Of a stretch of 64,000 bases of DNA, positions 41,202 to 51,130 are shown piece by piece. The DNA comes from Arcuatula senhousia (Eukaryota > Mollusca > Bivalvia > Mytilida > Mytilidae). The stretch lies in contig OZ020306.1 in assembly GCA_963971305.1 (NCBI GenBank), positions 52,550,686 to 52,614,685 on the forward strand, in the 5' to 3' direction. The first letter of the stretch is position 1. Each line of letters starts with the position of its first letter. The notes below the pieces were generated by a model, which worked only from the letters and a program-made list of their open reading frames with translations, ran no database searches and had not been told where the DNA came from. The translations under genes were made by a program, and so were the position numbers.

Positions 41202-41584
41202 GGTTTTGTTTTTGTTTGTTTGTTTGTTTGATTTTTTTTTAGGGGGGGGGTACGTGGAACCCGGGTTTTTGTCCTATCATTGTTGATGCACAGCCACTAT
41301 CCGACCCGACACTTACCTATGTTTTCATTCGTGTATATGTATTTGCTAGTTGGTATGTTGATAAATTACCATGTGCAACAAATTGAAATAAAGTTTGAGT
41401 AAGTAATCAATAACCTGAGTATGTCATTATATTCAATCATGGCTTTAATCACATTAAAATAGAGAGAATACATGTATAGCCTAATATCAACCATGCCCTA
41501 TCAAATGACCTCCACGTGCAAGGAAGTTTCATAACATGTATTGGTGTAATTTACTCACAATTGGTTTTATGGAAGGGTATTTAG
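41202..41584. other. intergenic DNA, no gene seen
   Basis: It includes a TTTG microsatellite (41205-41235) and a run of nine Gs. Nothing coding is recognised. Confidence 0.4.
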
Positions 41585-43995
41585 CAAGGAGGCCTAACCG
41601 TTTATCGAGGCATTTTGTCCGTTACGTGTGTCTGTCCATAGGTTAACATTACGGTTTTGTCCGTTATATGTTGCACGAGGCAGTCCGTTAAGTAGTTTTA
41701 TGAAGAAAAAAATCATTTATTTTTACGAAATTAACTCTGATGCTAAAATATAGTAAAAAAGTGAAACTTGTGATAGATGTGTCCAAATGGTTTTTATTCA
41801 CGAAAAACTTCCCGCAAAAAACATTTTGATTTGATTTGACACTTCTTCGCAAAACGAAAAGGCGGAGCCTACCCTCTGCAAAATTGTGTCCTTATAATGA
41901 CGAAAAATGCATTAAAACACGTTATTTTTGTCATTGAAACATTTTTTTGTAGCCAGTCTTGTGCTACTTGCATAATAAAAAAACATAAGAGAAGGTTTTG
42001 CTGGACCAAAATATTAATATTGGGACAAAACTGCCAAAATTGGTATTACTTTGAGAAACATTGTCCGTTAAGAGGCACGTGACACTTTTTAGGTCCTTTT
42101 ATGATGCATGTCTCACACTTTGAAAATGCAGGTCTGATGGAAATAAACCTTAATATAGCGAATCCCAATTATTAAAATTGGCAAAATCGATGATATCTTT
42201 GTCAGAAGATTGTATTGATTGGTTTTCCAGAATCATTGTATTATTTTTGATATAATATAAATGCCTAAAATATTTACACGAGTTTGTGGCAATGGAAATA
42301 AATCTGAACACAATTATCAATTTTATTTAAATGTATTTTATTTGGAAATACTTACATTTATTAATGTAAAAATTATAAAAAGCGACAGGAGAGATATTGA
42401 AAAAAAAAATAAAGGGTAAACCTTGGTAATTGGTATATGTACATATAAACCTAATAAGTCAACATCGCCGCCTTCGTCAGTTAAACCAGGAGCTATTTTT
42501 TTCCCGTCAAATGTCAAAACAAACGAATTTTGAGAGTTTGAGGAAGCTATCATGTCGATCATTTCTGGAAATTTACCGGGTCTTCTGATATCAGGGATAT
42601 GCGGAGCAATAGACGTATCATTAACATTAATGTTGTTAGGTACTGCAAAGTTAATTTTAGCATCCAAAGGGTCATACGAACCATATTCGATAGAGGATTG
42701 GCCTGTGTTTTTGTAACCGGACATGAATCGGAAATAGAATTTTGCCGAGTAACCAAAACTGTTTTGTTGCCTTGAACGGTGGTAGTTGTTGATGCCCAAA
42801 ATCGTAAATTGTCGCAGAAAAGAAGAAAGCATATGTTCTGAAAGTCGAAGGTTTTGTTTGCCACGAGTCGAAAAAATATTAAGAGGTATGTGAAAAAGCC
42901 ATTGATCTGCAATTGGAGTATCACTTCAGGAAGTTGTCAGTGAATGTTTTGGACGTCAGTTTGTATGTGTGGAGTTTTTAAAAATTTCGTCGGTTTCAGT
43001 ACGGTCTTAAGTTCCAGAAATGTGTCTGTGGTACAAATCCCTTCATATTTAGATATTTTTCTCCATTTATAATTTTTATTTCAATAGTTTTTGTTCTTTT
43101 TTCTTTTCATTGCCTAAAATAAATAACCAAAACAGACTGTATTGAACCGTTTTCATTATATATTTATCAATAATTAGTAGCTTATTGCTTCTTTCATATA
43201 TTATATATATGTATTGTATGTTTACAATACCGTTGTTTCGTAGAATGTTATAGAATGGTGTTACATGTAAAGCCTTTTGACAATGGTTCATTTTTAGACG
43301 TGCATATTCAAATGTATGTATTTTAGTTTCGATAAATCCACATGAATTTGTCTTTTCTTCTGTATACTAGCGTTCAGTCCTTATAGTAAAATTATGATAT
43401 GTCATATAAAACAAAACTATTTTAATCTTCTATCTATTTATGTTATTTAACGGCATTAATATTTTGTCACAGGCACTTAACGGACCAAATTCACGGACAA
43501 AATAATATGTCATCAGCACTTAACGGACCATATATTAAAACTTTTCCCCTATAACAAAATTATTATATAACATAGAGCATTGAAAATTAAACAGAATGTT
43601 GATACATTATTGTACTTTCTATGGATATCAACCAAAACATATGTTTTGTTATATAAAAAGAGAAATTGATAAAAATGAGGTAAAAATTTTTATATTTGCA
43701 ACCTTTAAAATACTAAGGAGCCACAAGCCTTTTAATTTTATGAAGTTTTATAGAACTATTTTTACACAAATGCAAATTGTATCGAGCAGTCATTCATTTT
43801 CATTTTGACAGATGTAATTTTTATAAATCTAAAATGCGTATTAATTATGATATAACAAATTAATTACTGACCTTCGGTGTTTTTTTCTCGATTATACCTG
43901 GTTAACGGACTGTCACGGCGACTTTAACGGACCACAAAAACCATGAAACACCCTTTAACGGACCATATTTCTCGATAAACGGTTAGGCCTTCTTG
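41585..43995. mobile_element. 2.4-kb DNA transposon with 20-bp perfect terminal inverted repeats
   Basis: AGGCCTAACCGTTTATCGAG (41590-41609) is the exact reverse complement of 43971-43990, and pairing continues outward for about five more bases. GTCCGTTA occurs at 41618, 41659, 41683 and 42063; its reverse complement TAACGGAC occurs at 43478, 43521, 43903, 43925 and 43956. This is a mirrored subterminal pattern as expected for transposase-binding sites. A TTTA in both flanks may be a target duplication, but this is weak. Inside is one - strand frame (42338-42832) of unknown function. No transposase catalytic domain is recognised, so it is non-autonomous, degraded, or of a type I do not know. 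Confidence 0.7.
42338..42832 (-). CDS. unidentified ORF inside the DNA transposon
   Basis: 164 codons, and the same frame stays open upstream of the first ATG (RGKQNLRLSEH precedes it), so the start may be further 5' or in another exon. The middle is hydrophilic (YDPLDAKINFAVPNNINV; RRPGKFPEMIDMIA) and contains SFVLTFDGKKIAPGLTDEGG followed by DVDLLG. I have the impression of similar FDGK...GDVDL-G motifs in repeat-associated proteins of molluscs, but cannot name a family. The last 30 codons, hydrophobic and low-complexity, may be intron read-through after a possible donor at LLG. Codon use is compatible with real coding. Function unknown. Confidence 0.4.
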   Translation of the reverse strand: MLSSFLRQFTILGINNYHRSRQQNSFGYSAKFYFRFMSGYKNTGQSSIEYGSYDPLDAKINFAVPNNINVNDTSIAPHIPDIRRPGKFPEMIDMIASSNSQNSFVLTFDGKKIAPGLTDEGGDVDLLGLYVHIPITKVYPLFFFSISLLSLFIIFTLINVSISK

Positions 43996-44159
43996 TTTAA
44001 GGGTAAGTCATTCTTTATTTAAGGTACAACTTGAACGGAAAGAAAATGAATAGAGAAAGAATAAAAATTAATCTTGTAAAATTTAAGGTAAAATGGGCGA
44101 ATTTGTTCACTGTTACACTTATTTTTTTATTTCAATGTGTAGTTTAAGTCGTACATAGA

Positions 44160-44525
44160 CTAGAAAAATAGGTCAAAAATTTACCTGACTGAAAATTTCC
44201 GTCAAGTTTTTCTCAGGAACCATACATGAGAATGATTTAAAACTTGGTAGGATGGTTCAATATGACAAATTGTATGTCCTTAGCGATTTTGAGACCTGCC
44301 AGATATCTACTTCCTGTTTGGGATTTAGGCCGATGTGAAAATATATGAACATGACTGAAAATTTCCGTCAAGCTTTTCTCAGAAACCGTACATGAAAATG
44401 ATTTGAAACTTGGTAGAATGATTCAATATGACAAACTGTATGTCCTAAGCGACTTTTAGGTCTGTCAGATATCTACTTCCTGTCTGGAGCCTAGCGGGGG
44501 CATCCGTGTCTCATGGACACATTCC
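44160..44525 (+). mobile_element. element fragment with two core units and a hairpin end
   Basis: Two units of about 175 bp (GACTGAAAATTTCCGTCAAG, CATGA-AATGATTT-AAACTT, CAGATATCTACTTCCTGT) are followed by GTGTCTCATGGACACATTCC, a short hairpin near the right edge. A similar TGGCTCATAGACACATT closes the element at 7515. Confidence 0.5.
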
Positions 44526-45677
44526 TTTTTATTTTGTAAAAGCTTTATAGCAAACGCGCAAATAAATTTGCAGACTGCGATTTCTCCGAAATTAAAAATG
44601 CAAGACGAAGGAGATATCCATAGCCCCTCTTAAAATCAAATGGTAGCTCCCTTATATATCTCTGATTTTCTACAATTTTGTGTACAGTGACAAGTGTAGG
44701 CTACCAGTATGAATGAGTCCGAGATAAAATGTGCGACCAGCGAAAAACATATTTAGATGCCTTCATCCAAATTACCGGTCCGGGAGACAAATAAACCCGT
44801 TAAGCTTGTTGTAAGCAGGAATTTACACTTTTGTGTTAAAGTATCTCCTAAGATGGTGATTATACAAGTTCTTATATTGTATCAACGTATACAAAATTTG
44901 CTAGGCGCACCACTGTTGATATGTCAAGATCTTCAGTTCCAGTTATGGAATATAAAAGGTTTTTTGTTATGTTCTGGAAGACATTTAGATTGTTGTTACT
45001 GAAGTTAGCAAGAAACCCGGATATATGGACGGACGGACAAGATGTCATTACAGGCATTTCAATTGACCATGTAACACCTGACTTTGTTTACTCACTTGTA
45101 AGGTAGGTGAAGCATGAGCGTGTATTGGGGTGATCAGTAAGCATAGCGTCCAATGTAATGAGGTGTGGCCTTCATCAAGATTATCTGAAAATATTTGCAT
45201 TATAGTCTATGATTTTTTTCTCTCGCTCAAATGAAACTTTTTTTTTGCTCAATTGAAATATCAATTCGCTCAAATGAAGTGCACCGCTTACTAGCTATGT
45301 TACCTATTGATTAAGCTAAGCCAAAGGATACATTGTCGACTGAAAGCGTTGTAATCCAATCAGATGGATAAACATACTACATTCCCACTTCGTGTTTATC
45401 TTTGTGGATAATATTAGTTTAGTCTTTCCAAAATGCATAGATTTAGAGTATTTAGAAGAGTCAATGCGTGTGTCAAAAACTACTGATAATTAAGTTTAAT
45501 TATGCTGGATATGCATAGTTTTATATTACAACTTTTATTTGTCATTAAACATATGTTCAGTTTGTGACAAAGACATACATATACAAATAAGAAAGCAAAT
45601 ATAAGATGACTACAAGAACATGATATAATATGCTATATATTGTAAAAGTAATAAAGGCAAATAACATATTAAATGAC
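44526..45677. other. intergenic DNA; one frame with possible but unrecognised coding potential
   Basis: Around 44921-45106 a + frame reads ARNPDIWTDGQDVITGISID, followed near its end by a donor-like GTAAG|GTAGGT. It has no recognised relatives, so I do not call it a gene. The rest shows nothing. Confidence 0.3.
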
Positions 45678-46142
45678 TTATGAAACTTCCGTCCTCAGTT
45701 CTAATGACTGTTTTAAAAAGAATCCTATCAACCTAATATGTTTAGAAGTTTTAGGGTTAATCAAATAGACCAGTTTTTCGTCTTCTGTCATATTCAAAAA
45801 TTCTCTATTATCAGCTTTAATAGAGTTGTAAAGATTTTCTCTCAACTTACTATTAATTTTACAATTTAAGATAAAATGATACTCGTCTTCAATACACTTA
45901 CAAGATTTGCAAAGTCTATCTTGACGAGGAATTTTATAATAACGGCCTTTTTCTATTTCAAGGCTGTGGTCACTGATACGCATTTTAGTGAATATATTCC
46001 TAATTGAAAATAATGGTTCCGAAAGATAGAATTCCCCCTCTAGAGATGGATTTAACTTCTTATAAAGAAATAATTTGCTAGTTTCGTCGAATCCATCAAT
46101 TTTTTCAATAAGTACTCTTTTAAATTTATAGTTCATCAGCAT
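45678..46142 (-). pseudogene. C-terminal end of a non-LTR retrotransposon (LINE) ORF2
   Basis: 154 codons ending in a natural-looking stop. The segment FTKMRISDHSLEIEKGRYYK and then the zinc-knuckle-like CKSCKCIEDEYHFILNC (C-x2-C-x8-H-x4-C spacing) are typical of the tail behind the reverse transcriptase in CR1/jockey-like LINEs. The polymerase and endonuclease regions are absent; the upstream sequence (46143-46700) has only scattered frames, so the copy is 5' truncated. Confidence 0.68.
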
Positions 46143-46848
46143 CTTAAAGTATATAAAAGTTGTAAGTTAAACTTTAAAAGTAGCATATCTAGTAAAGCGC
46201 TATTTTGCCTGATAAGTTTTGAAAAGGACAGACACCATATTCAGATAATATATAGAGATTTTTTTTTCGTAACAAGTCCCTGTGCTTACACTTTTGAATA
46301 CAAATAAAAAAAACACTATGCTATGCACAAACTCGTAACCAAGAACATGATTAAGACACAAGATATATATAAAACATCATTTCATGTATAAAGATGTTAT
46401 GCAAGTGTAAAACAAAACTTGCATTAATTGTAATTATGATTAGGTACTTTTATGATAAGCAAATACTATATGTTTTGTCATTATGACATATCATTTTCTG
46501 GTTCAAAGCATTCTAAAAGAAATGCAGCTGTTAGTTTTAAACCAATTTTATGTATGGTATTTAATTTGAGTTTAATTAAAAGGGAATTGGTTTTTTTAAT
46601 TGAATAAATTTTATAGTGCGCATCGGTATCGAATAGTTTTAGATCCAGGGATGCACCAAGCAATCGCAAAGTAGTAAAACGCGATTTTGATATTTTTCTT
46701 GCTATAAGTATTAGAAATGATCAAATCTTTACAAGTTTATCAAGTAATGTTGTGTCCACCTAGTTTGAATTGGTCCATTTCTTCCACGTAGGACATCTAG
46801 TTTTCTTTCTGTTTTTTTGTTGTTGTTGATTTTTTGTTTCTTACTTTT
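46143..46848. other. intergenic DNA, possibly decayed LINE sequence
   Basis: A - strand frame at 46481-46669 could be an older piece of the same LINE, but I see no diagnostic motif. AT-rich. Confidence 0.3.
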
Positions 46849-47408
46849 TGTCTCGCCTGTGAAGCAGAGCGGGACATAGGTGTTACTTTACCGGCGGCGG
46901 CGGCGGCGGCGACGGCGGCGTTAACTTTTTGGAAAAGTTTTATGAGCACCTCCATATCTCAAGAACTATAGGTCCTGGGTTGATGAAACTTGGTATGCAT
47001 ATGCCCCAGTAGTAGCTTAGCTCAGTTGCATCCCCATCTTTTGACCTTGACCTTGATTTTTCCGGTTGAGTGACTTTGACAATTTTCAATACATATAATA
47101 GCAATAGAAAAATTTTGCGAGCACCTCCACATCTCAAGAACTATAGGTCCTAGGTTGATGAAACTTGGTATACATATGCCCCAGTAGTAGCTTAGCACAG
47201 TTGCATCTTTTGACCTTGACCTTGATTTTCCGGTTGAGTGACTTTGATTATTTTTATTGCATATATTTGCAATGTTTAAGTTCTATAAACATCTTTTGAT
47301 CTCAGCAACTGAAAATCCATGTAAATTCAAAATAAAGTGGAAGTAAGAAAGAATAATTGTTTTTGATGGTGCTGGCAGGCGAGACATACTTAAGTGTTAA
47401 CTCTTGTT
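46849..47408 (+). mobile_element. element family R2, copy 4 (short)
   Basis: TGTCTCGCCTG (46849-46859) opposes CAGGCGAGACA (47376-47386). A GGC microsatellite lies at 46890-46920. Two to three core units of about 175 bp (GAGCACCTCCA-ATCTCAAGA, ACTATAGGTCCT-GGTTGATG, TGACCTTGACCTTGATTTT) differ from those of copies 1-3. It ends GTGTTAACTCTTGTTTA. So the same ends carry a different core. Confidence 0.72.
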
Positions 47409-47579
47409 TAATTTGGTGTTGCTGATTATACATTTGTCAAATTCATTTTTGTTGTTGTTCATTAGAGCTGCTAGTTTGTCATATTTATTAAACGGCAAAC
47501 GTTTCGACGGTATAAAGAGCTCCGAAAATTCCTTTATTTTTAGGTGTTCTTTTCTTCAACATCAGTAATATATATCTCA
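47409..47579. other. intergenic DNA, nothing recognised
   Basis: AT-rich spacer. Confidence 0.35.
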
Positions 47580-47820
47580 AGCTTTAAAAATTTGATCTTA
47601 GGGAGCGCGGACAATATATTTATTTTTCGATGGCGTTGCGACAGAATATTTTTTTCATTATCAGCATTATTTTTTATAGCAGAAATCCTTCTTTAGAATT
47701 TTTTTTTCTTACCCTCAGCTGCCAAAATATTTTTTTTCATCAAAAATAATTTTCAGAATATATTTTTTAGAAAAAAACCAAGGCCCCCCCTTGCAAGTTA
47801 AATGGTCGGTCCCTTATTGA
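47580..47820. repeat. dispersed repeat, copy 1
   Basis: GCGTTGCGACAGAATATTTT, TTTAGAATT...TTCTTACCCTCAGCTGCC and AAAATATT recur at 48757-48850 (GGCATCGCGACAGAATGTCT, TTCTTACCCCCTGCCGCC). It is an old repeat pair in direct orientation. Confidence 0.5.
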
Positions 47821-48756
47821 CAAAAGTTTCGGGATAAACTCAAACAAGAAATAAAATGATGGATATAGACCACGATCTAGAAATACGTTACGCACAATAT
47901 TGGTTTTACCTAACGTTACACGTTAAACAAAGAAAAAAATAACGTCGTGGTCAATGTTTTAACGTATTCAACTACTATATGCAAAGCAGTTTTATGTTTA
48001 ATCTAACACATACAAATGTATTAACAAGAAATAATTAAAGCTGAATTGCTTTTCTCAGCTTAATCTTATTTACAAACAATGTGTGCTTTTCAGTTTCTTC
48101 GAAATCTTTTTACGTAAAGTACTAGAAGTTTCTGTTAATTTCCACCGTGTTTTTCATGTTTGAGGGCAGGCAATCATCTTAATGCAACACACACAATTAG
48201 AGTTTGTTCAACTGCTATTACGTCTTTTTTCGTCCCATTGTTAGCTGAAGATTTTATTGTTTTTAATCTGCACATTTTATAAACTTAAATATGGGTCCCA
48301 GGTCGGGAATAAACCCTAGCAGCACTAACCTTCTCGGTAAAAGATGAACTTATTAGCCATGTTCCCCATGTATATTAAAGAACACTACAGTACTGTAGGT
48401 CTTGTTAAGAATAGGTCCGTAGGTTCCCATGTAGAAGGCTAATTGCCCGACAATACTCCTCATTCAATTTTCTTGTGACAGTTAACATTCGTTACCGAGA
48501 GAGGTCTTATGTCCCCATCCCACTTCTAAAGTTGCTTCATCATCAATTCATATTTATTCTATCACCACCCTCATGTTCCTTAAAAGCAACAATCAACTAA
48601 CTTTAAACTGAGTCGCCAGACTAGGCGCTCCACCGTATCATTAGAGACGAACCATTTAACTTAAAGGAGGCTTGTGTTTTTTGGTTTTTTTTGTGTGTGT
48701 GTGTTTTTTGTTTTTGTTTTTTGTTTTGTTTGTAAGAATTAAAAAAAAAAATTAAG
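47821..48756. other. intergenic DNA, no gene seen
   Basis: AT-rich with a TG/TTTTTG low-complexity stretch at 48670-48735. Short frames lack any similarity I recognise. Confidence 0.4.
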
Positions 48757-48860
48757 GCATCGCGACAGAATGTCTTTATTAGAATTATTTTATATAGCTT
48801 CACTCTTTTCTTACCCCCTGCCGCCAAAATATTATTTCATAATAAATCGTAAGATTCCTT
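48757..48860. repeat. dispersed repeat, copy 2
   Basis: Direct-orientation partner of 47630-47750 (CGACAGAAT, CTTACCC, GCCAAAATATT). Confidence 0.5.
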
Positions 48861-49029
48861 GATGTGTGAAATTCGTTACATATTTTGGCAGCACAGAACT
48901 GGTTTTATACCCCAACCAAATGAACATCGCCAAGCCCAGTAGAGACAAAGTAACCTGAAATAGTCACAGATACACACCCTTTCTTAAACAAGGAACAGAA
49001 AACATCAAAAAGACAAGTACAAACAAGAG

Positions 49030-49150
49030 TCAAAGATTCCTGCCTAAGGACAGGCACATAAATGTGGCAGGGTTAAACTTTTTTGGGGGCACAACCTTCC
49101 CCTTATCAATAATCCCAGCAAAAACACAATAATTAAAAAGCGATAAAAAT
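49030..49150 (-). repeat. retroelement 3' tail, reverse orientation
   Basis: Its reverse complement (GGGGAAGGTTGTGCCCCCAA, TTTAACCCTGCCACATTTAT, GTGCCTGTCCTTAGGCAGGA) matches 28640-28720. No coding part of the element is found next to it. Confidence 0.55.
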
Positions 49151-50044
49151 CAAATCGACACAACAAAATCAAACAAACGATAGAGGAGTTCTCAAGTTTG
49201 GTATGATATTTTCCGGTTTTCTAATTGGCGATTTTTCCCGATCATATCTACATGAAAGGCTGTACCCAAACCATTTTGACGAAAACACGTAAACTCGGGG
49301 CGCTAAAATTACTCTAAATTTCACAAAACTCATTTCGATTTCGAGTAAGGCTTTCGTACAATGGATTATATATAATTGACATTTCTTTGATTTTCTCCCA
49401 GTTACTGTTTTTGTGTATTGATAGCAACCAGACATATATCTAAATCGCATAGATAGATTTCTACAAACTGAACAACATTTCCGCTTATCGCTTGTGGTTA
49501 CCAAATATAAATACTCTAGATGGCAACCAGACATTCTGTGATGGCAATTAGGCATACTGCCGATTTCCACCGATCGATTTCTACACAATTGCTATTAATT
49601 GTAAAAATCTATTTCCCCGATTCGTACCTACTTCTATATTTAACTTGGTTGCAAATCGGAAAAGAATTTATCTTTCATAAATTGAATATTTGAAAAATTA
49701 AATTTCTGACCATACAGAAAAAAAGCCCCCTTTTCAATTTTTCAATTAAAAGGACCGAGCAAGAAACCACAGCTCTTGAAAAAAATAAGTGACGGTTTGT
49801 AACAGGAATTTTCTTTTGATTTAAGTGTGGTGGTGATGAAAGAAGATTTGAAAAATTAAATCCATACTTATTTCTGCCCAAACCGTTTAAATTTTAACAG
49901 CACAATTTGTGCTTAAAAAATAAAAAATAAAAACAGAAAAATGAGAGCTACGGCTCACAAATAAATACCCCGGGGGACCCGCTCTTTTTACATCAAAGAG
50001 ATCAGTTTTCAAAGAAGGTGATCTAGCTTTGACATAGAACAATT
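49151..50044. other. intergenic DNA; antisense frame not supported
   Basis: A 139-codon - strand frame (49169-49588) is Cys-rich by chance-like composition and covers short repeated words (GGCAACCAGACAT, GGCAATTAGGCAT). No domain is recognised, so it is not annotated as a gene. Confidence 0.35.
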
Positions 50045-50400
50045 CCTTAAAAATATGAAAAATAATCAACCAAGGGGTCAGAGATGAGTAGTGGACACAA
50101 CATTGTAACCACCATCAAACGGCCCATCGACGTGATAGATCTATGGCTCTGCGAAACCCCCCGAAAATAAAAAAAAGAAAATAGGAGATGCACATCTACA
50201 TTGTATAAGAAAGATTCACTAAAAGTATGAATAACATCACCAATGTGTCTTGGAGGAGTAGCGGATGCAACATGGTAACCGCCCTTGGATCAATGACCAA
50301 AGTACATGCATTGCTTTTGGGAAACTCCAAAAATTCGAAAAAATCAAAACTCTGTCTCAAATTAGAGGTGCAATTCTATATTATATCAGAAAGACAATTT
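50045..50400. repeat. two diverged tandem units of about 170 bp
   Basis: The pairs AAAAATATGAAAAATAATCA / AAAAGTATGAATAACATCAC, GAGTAGTGGACACAACATTG / GAGTAGCGGATGCAACATGG and ATACAAGAAAG/ATCAGAAAG-type ends align across both units. The function is unknown. Confidence 0.55.
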
Positions 50401-50509
50401 TTTTTTTAATTTAGTCGAATTTGATATCGTAAAATCACAAGGGTAACAAGTGCTGATTGTGATTGCAAGCAAGTCACAAAAAAATCCCCTCCCGTGCCCA
50501 CTTTTGTCA

Positions 50510-50900
50510 CAATTTTCTTCAGCTTTTCGGACTTCGGCGGCCATCTTGGATTTGTTCGAAAATGTCACCATGTTGTTCGTAATATAAATATTGACCTAAA
50601 TGCCAATTTTCGTTGAAATCGGACAACTTTTCAATTTTCGCACTTTGGCGGCCATTTTGAATATGGTGGCCATCTTGGATTTTTCGGAATATGGTCGCAT
50701 ATTGTCCAGGACCTTAATATTGACCTTTAAACCTATTTTGGTTCATATCCATATTTTAGGGATTTTTTTTATGATTTATTTTGTTTTTTTTTTCAAATTC
50801 AAAATGGCCGCCAATCCAAGATGGCCGCCATTTTCAAAATTTCGAAATCGGAAAGATCATTTCCTAGTGGTGACCTATTTTTCTGGTAAGTTTCAGCTTG
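50510..50900. repeat. repeat unit rich in GGCGGCCAT / ATGGCCGCC words
   Basis: CGGCGGCCATCTTGGA at about 50532, TGGCGGCCATTTTGAATATG at 50646, GTGGCCATCTTGGATTTTTC at 50665, AAAATGGCCGCCAATCCAAG at 50802 and ATGGCCGCCATTTTC at 50821 give both orientations of a YY1-like core. Two diverged units (ATATTGACCTAAATGCCAAT / ATATTGACCTTTAAACCTAT) can be aligned. Confidence 0.55.
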
Positions 50901-50907
50901 ACTCAAG

Positions 50908-51130
50908 CTAGCGAACAATTGTAGCGAACAATTAGCTAGCGAACAATTACGAGATAAATCTAAAAACCGAAAAAGTGCAAATTACCAAAACGTACCAAAA
51001 ACTTAAAAAACATATAAAATAGATTTAATTAAGTTAAAATAACCTCTCTAAATAAAATATTGTTCATTTGAAAAGAGTTAATCACATTATTGAATTTTCG
51101 AAAGCTGGCGAACAATTACAGCGAACATTT
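50908..51130. repeat. short direct repeats of AGCGAACAATT next to the satellite
   Basis: AGCTAGCGAACAATT occurs with GTAGCGAACAATT at 50908-50945, and AGCTGGCGAACAATTACAGC at 51103-51122. They form the AT-rich left flank of the satellite array. Confidence 0.55.

Noticed and set aside
42559..42924. 121-codon - strand frame overlapping the transposon ORF
   Set aside because: It is the shifted-frame shadow of 42338-42832, which has the more protein-like composition.
44757..45106. Two overlapping + frames with a donor-like GTAAG|GTAGGT, considered as a first exon
   Set aside because: No recognisable similarity, and no second exon can be matched by phase, so I left it as unexplained.
49169..49588. 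139-codon Cys-rich - strand frame, considered as a small secreted protein
   Set aside because: There is no signal peptide and no regular Cys spacing, and it covers short direct repeats; nothing supports expression.
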